DNA from: Anoxybacillus sp050480245
GTDB lineage: Bacteria; Bacillota; Bacilli; Bacillales; Anoxybacillaceae
Assembly: GCA_050480245.1 (NCBI GenBank)
Contig: JBCNEQ010000030.1
Direction: 5' to 3' (one strand)
Length of the DNA stretch: 62,722 nt
This document shows, piece by piece, positions 59,791 through 62,722 of the stretch. Each line of letters begins with the position of its first letter. The stretch's first letter is position 1. Position numbers and translations under genes: made by a program. The notes below the pieces were generated by a model. That model made no database searches. It saw only the letters and a program-made list of their open reading frames with translations, and was not told where the DNA came from.

Positions 59791-60306
59791 ATGAAGCGTA
59801 TATCAAGTAAAGAAGTGTATGAAAAAACGTTGCAGTTATTAACAGAACGTGGGGTAACGATTCCAGCGATTGCTGAGATTGTATATGAAATGCAAAGTCC
59901 CTATAATAAAAATTTAACGATGGCAGAATGTATCGAAAGTGTAGAAAAAGTGTTACAAAAACGCGAAGTACAACATGCGATTTTAGTTGGTATTGAGCTT
60001 GATAAACTCGCAGAGCAAGGGATGCTGTCGGAGCCGCTTCAGACGATTGTTGAAACGGATGAAGGGTTGTTTGGTGTCGATGAAACGTTGGCGCTCGGCG
60101 CAGTGCTCGGATACGGAAGCATTGCGGTGACAACGTTTGGTCATCTGGATAAAAATAAAGTCGGAATCATTAAGCAGCTTGATACGAAACGTGGCAAAGG
60201 CGTGCATACGTTTTTAGACGATTTAGTCGCAAGCATTGCCGCAAGCGCCTCTGGTCGCCTTGCGCACAACTTGCGCGACGAGGAAGAAGCCGTGTTGAAT
60301 GCATAA
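59791..60306 (+). CDS. Phosphatidylglycerophosphatase A-like protein
   Basis: A 171-residue PgpA/YutG-family protein. The domain has DETLALGAVLGYGSIAVTTFG and a C-terminal HTFLDDLVASIAASASGRLAH, with conserved acidic and glycine residues of the family. The Bacillus YutG types dephosphorylate phosphatidylglycerophosphate or similar lipids. ATG 59791 follows GAGAGGGGG. Confidence 0.78.
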   Translation: MKRISSKEVYEKTLQLLTERGVTIPAIAEIVYEMQSPYNKNLTMAECIESVEKVLQKREVQHAILVGIELDKLAEQGMLSEPLQTIVETDEGLFGVDETLALGAVLGYGSIAVTTFGHLDKNKVGIIKQLDTKRGKGVHTFLDDLVASIAASASGRLAHNLRDEEEAVLNA

Positions 60307-60318
60307 ACGTTTGAAGCT

Positions 60319-60351
60319 GCCCAAAAAGTCAGCGTAACTGACTTTTTGGGC
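60319..60351 (+). terminator. Long perfect hairpin after the pgpA-like gene
   Basis: GCCCAAAAAGTCAG (60319-60332) pairs perfectly with CTGACTTTTTGGGC (60338-60351), 14 bp, loop CGTAA. The T-run lies in the stem, and CCCCTTTTT follows. Terminator-like, but it also resembles the end of an insertion sequence. The stretch to 60558 has no gene that I can support. Confidence 0.6.
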
Positions 60352-60558
60352 AAGCCCCTTTTTGAAAACATGTCGAAGCTAATCCCCCAACCGCTCCCGT
60401 ACTTCCTTCTTCTCGACGTTGTTCTAAGCTTTTTTTTCAATCCTTCTTTCAGCCCTTCAACGATTTCTTCCGTTTTACAATAAATTTTTTGGACATAGGG
60501 ACGTTGTTCAAGCACGGCGCATAACATAGCGATTGATGATATTGAAAGAGGTGGGAAT

Positions 60559-61044
60559 GTGTACTATTATTATCCGAGCTATATGTATGTGCCGATGTAT
60601 CCATATGCGATGATGAGGTATCCGCTTCCGCGAGCAACCGCGAAAGATTACGGGCCGAATCCATTTGTTGTTCAAATAGAAGAAGCGACGAAACAAAACA
60701 ATATGTTTCGTACGGCGCTATGGACAGGGCCGCATTTGCAAGTGACGTTAATGAGCCTTCAAGTTGGAGAAGATATCGGATTAGAAATTCATAATCATCT
60801 CGACCAATTTTTACGTATCGAACAAGGGGAAGGCGTTGTGCGCATGGGAAAAAGGAAAGATCAGCTCACGTTTGAAAGAAAGGTAGCGGACGGATCGGCT
60901 ATTTTCGTGCCAGCGGGAACGTGGCATAACTTGATTAACACGGGCAACGTTCCACTTAAACTGTACTCGATTTATGCCCCACCGCAACACCCAGCTGGAA
61001 CGGTGCATCCGACAAAAGCAGATGCCCTTGCGGCAGAACGATAA
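60559..61044 (+). CDS. Cupin-domain protein with Tyr-rich head
   Basis: A 161-residue protein. The head MYYYYPSYMYVPMYPYAMMR is Tyr/Met/Pro-rich; residues about 60-150 are a single cupin with metal motifs HNHLDQFLRIEQGEG and GTWHNLINTG. GTG 60559 follows GAAAGAGGTGGG. The cupin resembles YrkC-type proteins; the head resembles coat proteins with Tyr cross-links. A second MYYYYP-type start is at 62432. Confidence 0.75.
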   Translation: MYYYYPSYMYVPMYPYAMMRYPLPRATAKDYGPNPFVVQIEEATKQNNMFRTALWTGPHLQVTLMSLQVGEDIGLEIHNHLDQFLRIEQGEGVVRMGKRKDQLTFERKVADGSAIFVPAGTWHNLINTGNVPLKLYSIYAPPQHPAGTVHPTKADALAAER

Positions 61045-61074
61045 GAGACTTGGGGCGATGCCTCAAGTCTCTTA
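61042..61074 (+). terminator. Hairpin after the cupin gene
   Basis: TAAGAGACTTGGGG (61042-61055) pairs with 61061-61074 over 14 bp (one G-T), loop CGATG; only a weak T-run follows. It contains the cupin stop. Confidence 0.7.
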
Positions 61075-61130
61075 CTTGTATTGTCCAATAAGCTCTTGAT
61101 AGGATGACATGCGACTTTTCGGACAGCCCT

Positions 61131-61526
61131 TTACGACATTTCTTTTTGCTGTTTCAATAAATCGCGAATTTCTGTGAGTAGTTGTTGTTCTTTTGTCATC
61201 GTTGGTGCGGTTTGTTTCGTTTCTTCTTGTTTTTTGATTCGCTCGTGCAAGTTGTTTAAAAGTTTGACAAATAGAAAAATCGAAAAGGCGATAACTAAAA
61301 AGTCAACGACGGTTTGAAGAAACGCCCCGTATTTCACTTCCGCTTCGCCGACTTTCCAAGATAACTCGCTAAAATCAATGCCGCCTAAAATAAGACCAAC
61401 GAGCGGCATAATGATGTCGTTGACGAGGGAAGAAACGATTTTCCCGAACGCCCCACCAATAATGACCCCGACAGCTAAGTCGATGACGTTGCCACGTACT
61501 GCGAATTTTTTAAATTCCTGCCACAT
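61131..61526 (-). CDS. mscL: Large-conductance mechanosensitive channel MscL
   Basis: A 131-residue channel with two membrane helices: VRGNVIDLAVGVIIGGAFGKI in the pore-lining TM1 and VVDFLVIAFSIFLFVKLLNN as TM2, then a cytoplasmic helix bundle. Opens when membrane tension rises on hypo-osmotic shock. ATG 61526 follows AAAGGAGGGG. Downstream of the dioxygenase gene on the same strand. Confidence 0.95.
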   Translation of the reverse strand: MWQEFKKFAVRGNVIDLAVGVIIGGAFGKIVSSLVNDIIMPLVGLILGGIDFSELSWKVGEAEVKYGAFLQTVVDFLVIAFSIFLFVKLLNNLHERIKKQEETKQTAPTMTKEQQLLTEIRDLLKQQKEMS

Positions 61527-61539
61527 CCGAACCCCTCCT

Positions 61540-62310
61540 TTAAAACGATACAGCCATTAAACTTAAGCTTCCGTACTCGTATGCTCGAAATAAGACGCGT
61601 GGAGCTTCTTTGCGGTCGCCTGCTCCGTAGGCGATCCAGTACGGTGCTAAATGTTCTGGTGTTGGGACAGCTTGTTTCGCATAAGGGGCTTTTTCTTCAT
61701 AGTGAAACACATCTTCACTATGGGCAGATGACTGGGCAAGCAACCAATCATCGAAAGCAACAGCCCAAGAATCTGCTTCCGTTTGTTCATCCCAGCGAAG
61801 CGCCATTAAATTGTGCACTGTGCCACCGCTGCCGATGATCATGACACCTTCGTCACGCAACGGGCGGAGTGCCTCTCCGAGTTGAAACAATTGCTTTGGT
61901 GTCCACCACGGAACGACAGATGCTTGGATGATTGGAATGTTTGCCTCTGGAAATAGTCGGCTTAACAATACCCATGAGCCGTGGTCAAGTCCACGCCTCT
62001 CGTCGATATTGACGATGGGGGAGACGTGCTTCAGATGATGTTGGACGCGCCCTGCCCATTCGACTGAACCTTGTGCAGCATAAGTTACTTCATACAATTC
62101 ACATGGGAAGCCGGAAAAGTCATAAATCATCTCATACGTTCCAGCGATCGACGAAACGGTTGGTTGACGCGTCGTCCAATGTGCAGTGAAGACGACGATA
62201 GCTTTTGGATGCATGTGTTTTCCGAGCGTTGTTAAAAACGATGTATATGCGCTATCTTCAATCGCTAACATCGGTGATCCATGCGCAAGAAATAAAGCAG
62301 GTGCTTTCAT
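61540..62310 (-). CDS. DODA-type extradiol dioxygenase (YgiD family)
   Basis: A 256-residue class-III ring-opening dioxygenase related to 4,5-DOPA dioxygenase. Metal-binding histidines are in FLAHGSPML, FTAHWTT and LDHGSWVLL, the last residues near VHNL. ATG 62310 follows AAAGGAGGGAG; longer frames upstream lack a site. Natural substrate unknown; it probably cleaves a catechol-like ring. Confidence 0.88.
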   Translation of the reverse strand: MKAPALFLAHGSPMLAIEDSAYTSFLTTLGKHMHPKAIVVFTAHWTTRQPTVSSIAGTYEMIYDFSGFPCELYEVTYAAQGSVEWAGRVQHHLKHVSPIVNIDERRGLDHGSWVLLSRLFPEANIPIIQASVVPWWTPKQLFQLGEALRPLRDEGVMIIGSGGTVHNLMALRWDEQTEADSWAVAFDDWLLAQSSAHSEDVFHYEEKAPYAKQAVPTPEHLAPYWIAYGAGDRKEAPRVLFRAYEYGSLSLMAVSF

Positions 62311-62431
62311 TATCTCCCTCCTTTTTTTTAATGTACCATATATATTTCTGATTTGTCGATTTTTGCATCCGAGGCGCATGGTCGGGCTGTTGTGCATAAC
62401 ATGACGATGAATACGAAAAAGAGGTGAGAAC

Positions 62432-62460
62432 ATGTATTATTACTATCCGCATTACGAGGG
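62432..62460 (+). pseudogene. Start of an interrupted MYYYYP-type gene
   Basis: AAAGAGGTGAGAAC followed by ATG 62432 gives MYYYYPHYEG, then the reading frame enters the left end of an IS element (NCVFFFDKF, stop). The head resembles the cupin protein at 60559 and other Tyr-rich coat-type starts. The rest should lie on the far side of the element, outside the window. It may be a spore-protein gene knocked out by transposition. Confidence 0.55.
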
Positions 62461-62722
62461 AAGCGCAAGAAAGCCCCTGTCTTTAGACACGAGGATGAAT
62501 TGCGTATTTTTTTTTGATAAATTTATTAGATGTGTTTATTTTATCTATTGTTTATGGTATATTTAGTATAGAGGTGATTGTTTTTTGGAAAACGAAAAAT
62601 ACACCCATAAAAAAGGGATTGTTTATCTCAATCAATATCATATTGTGTTTTGTCCAAAATACCGTAGAAAAGTGTTAGTTGGAGATATTGAACGAGATTT
62701 AAAAAAAATTTTTGAAGAAGTT
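62456..62722 (+). mobile_element. IS200/IS605-type insertion sequence, left end
   Basis: AAGCCCCTGTCTTTAGACACG (62473-62493) can form a hairpin (TGTC-TTTA-GACA), as the left ends of IS200/IS605 elements do, and the transposase begins downstream. The left boundary is estimated from the MYYYYP gene frame; a TTAC tetranucleotide at 62452-62455 could be the target, as in IS608-like elements. The right end is not in the window. Confidence 0.6.
62585..62722 (+). CDS. tnpA: IS200/IS605 TnpA transposase (partial, 5' end)
   Basis: At least 46 residues beginning MENEKYTHKKGIVYLNQYHI followed by VFCPKYRRKVLVG, the highly conserved start of the Y1 HUH transposase. The TTG at 62585 follows GAGGTGA. The HUH and tyrosine residues are beyond the edge. 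Single-stranded transposition at a hairpin end is the family's mechanism. Confidence 0.88.
   Translation, partial: MENEKYTHKKGIVYLNQYHIVFCPKYRRKVLVGDIERDLKKIFEEV

Noticed and set aside
59525..60133. 202-codon frame on the minus strand
   Set aside because: No ribosome site, low-complexity and His/Leu-rich, and it is the antisense of the well supported pgpA-like gene and the yjcG upstream region.
60141..60527. 128-codon minus-strand frame
   Set aside because: Its 3' part is antisense to the pgpA-like gene, and no ribosome site is seen. Only the first part may be a remnant, noted as a finding.
62463..62584. TnpB or omega-RNA of the IS element
   Set aside because: Only the left end and the start of tnpA lie in the window; nothing of a tnpB partner can be seen.

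Overview
The window is a chromosomal segment of a Gram-positive, endospore-forming member of the Bacillaceae. Moderate GC, strong purine-rich ribosome binding sites, frequent GTG/TTG starts and gene content closest to Anoxybacillus/Geobacillus suggest a thermophilic genus; this placement is inferred from gene order and composition, not from a search. Most of the segment follows a Bacillus subtilis gene order that I recognise: yitU-yitV, ywiC-fnr, argCJBD-carAB-argF, yjzC/yjzD, med, fabH-fabF, yjaZ, yjbA, trpS, opp, spx, mecA, coiA, pepF, yizD, roxS, yjbH to yjbP, fabI, cotO, yjcA, spoVIF, yjcD, yjcF, yjcG.

Layout. 1-3.3 kb: HAD phosphatase, alpha/beta hydrolase, YwiC behind an Fnr-type operator, and the iron-sulfur regulator Fnr. 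3.35-12.8 kb: a complete arginine operon (argC, argJ, argB, argD, carA, carB, argF) with a sigma-A promoter and an internal pair of ARG-box-like sites before carA. 12.9-21.5 kb: yjzC, clpB under CtsR-type repeats, yjzD, Med lipoprotein, fabH-fabF under a FapR-type site, and YjaZ/YjbA. 21.5-28.9 kb: trpS with a tryptophan T-box leader, a roughly 0.45 kb AT-rich regulatory stretch with a possible small RNA, then oppABCDF. 29-42 kb: spx, cardiolipin synthase, mecA, coiA, pepF, yizD, the small RNA RoxS/RsaE, then yjbH (Spx adaptor), truncated globin, lytic transglycosylase, CYTH protein, small alarmone synthetase, NAD kinase, pseudouridine synthase, PrpE. 42-45.7 kb: rodA, mgtE, fabI, cotO.

45.7-58.5 kb is the accessory, spore-oriented part: a decayed glycosyltransferase tail, YjcA, several small or cysteine-rich proteins (one with a good sigma-K promoter), a holin-like protein, and a seven-gene operon with the architecture of the mobile spoVA2mob heat-resistance operon (DUF1657, YhcN-like, SpoVAC, SpoVAD, SpoVAEb, DUF1657, YetF-DUF1657). 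Its first two genes are separated by three tandem 47-bp hairpin repeats. An AT-rich insert (XRE regulator, membrane protein, lipoprotein) follows, then YjcZ-type and SpoVIF spore proteins and a UvrD-type helicase with a CoiA-like zinc module. 58.5-62.7 kb: YjcF, YjcG, PgpA-like, tyrosine-rich cupin, MscL, a DODA-type dioxygenase, and an IS200/IS605-type element that appears to interrupt a second MYYYYP-type gene at the edge of the window.

Functional links. Spx stress signalling is represented by Spx, its adaptor YjbH, MecA, ClpB and RoxS. Fatty-acid elongation (fabH, fabF, fabI) shares FapR-type sites at two loci. Redox control is represented by Fnr, a perfect Fnr box and a Rex-type site at RoxS. 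The most unusual parts are the spoVA2mob-like operon with its hairpin repeats, two promoters whose -35 element lies in the loop of the upstream terminator (clpB, fabI), and the IS-disrupted gene.
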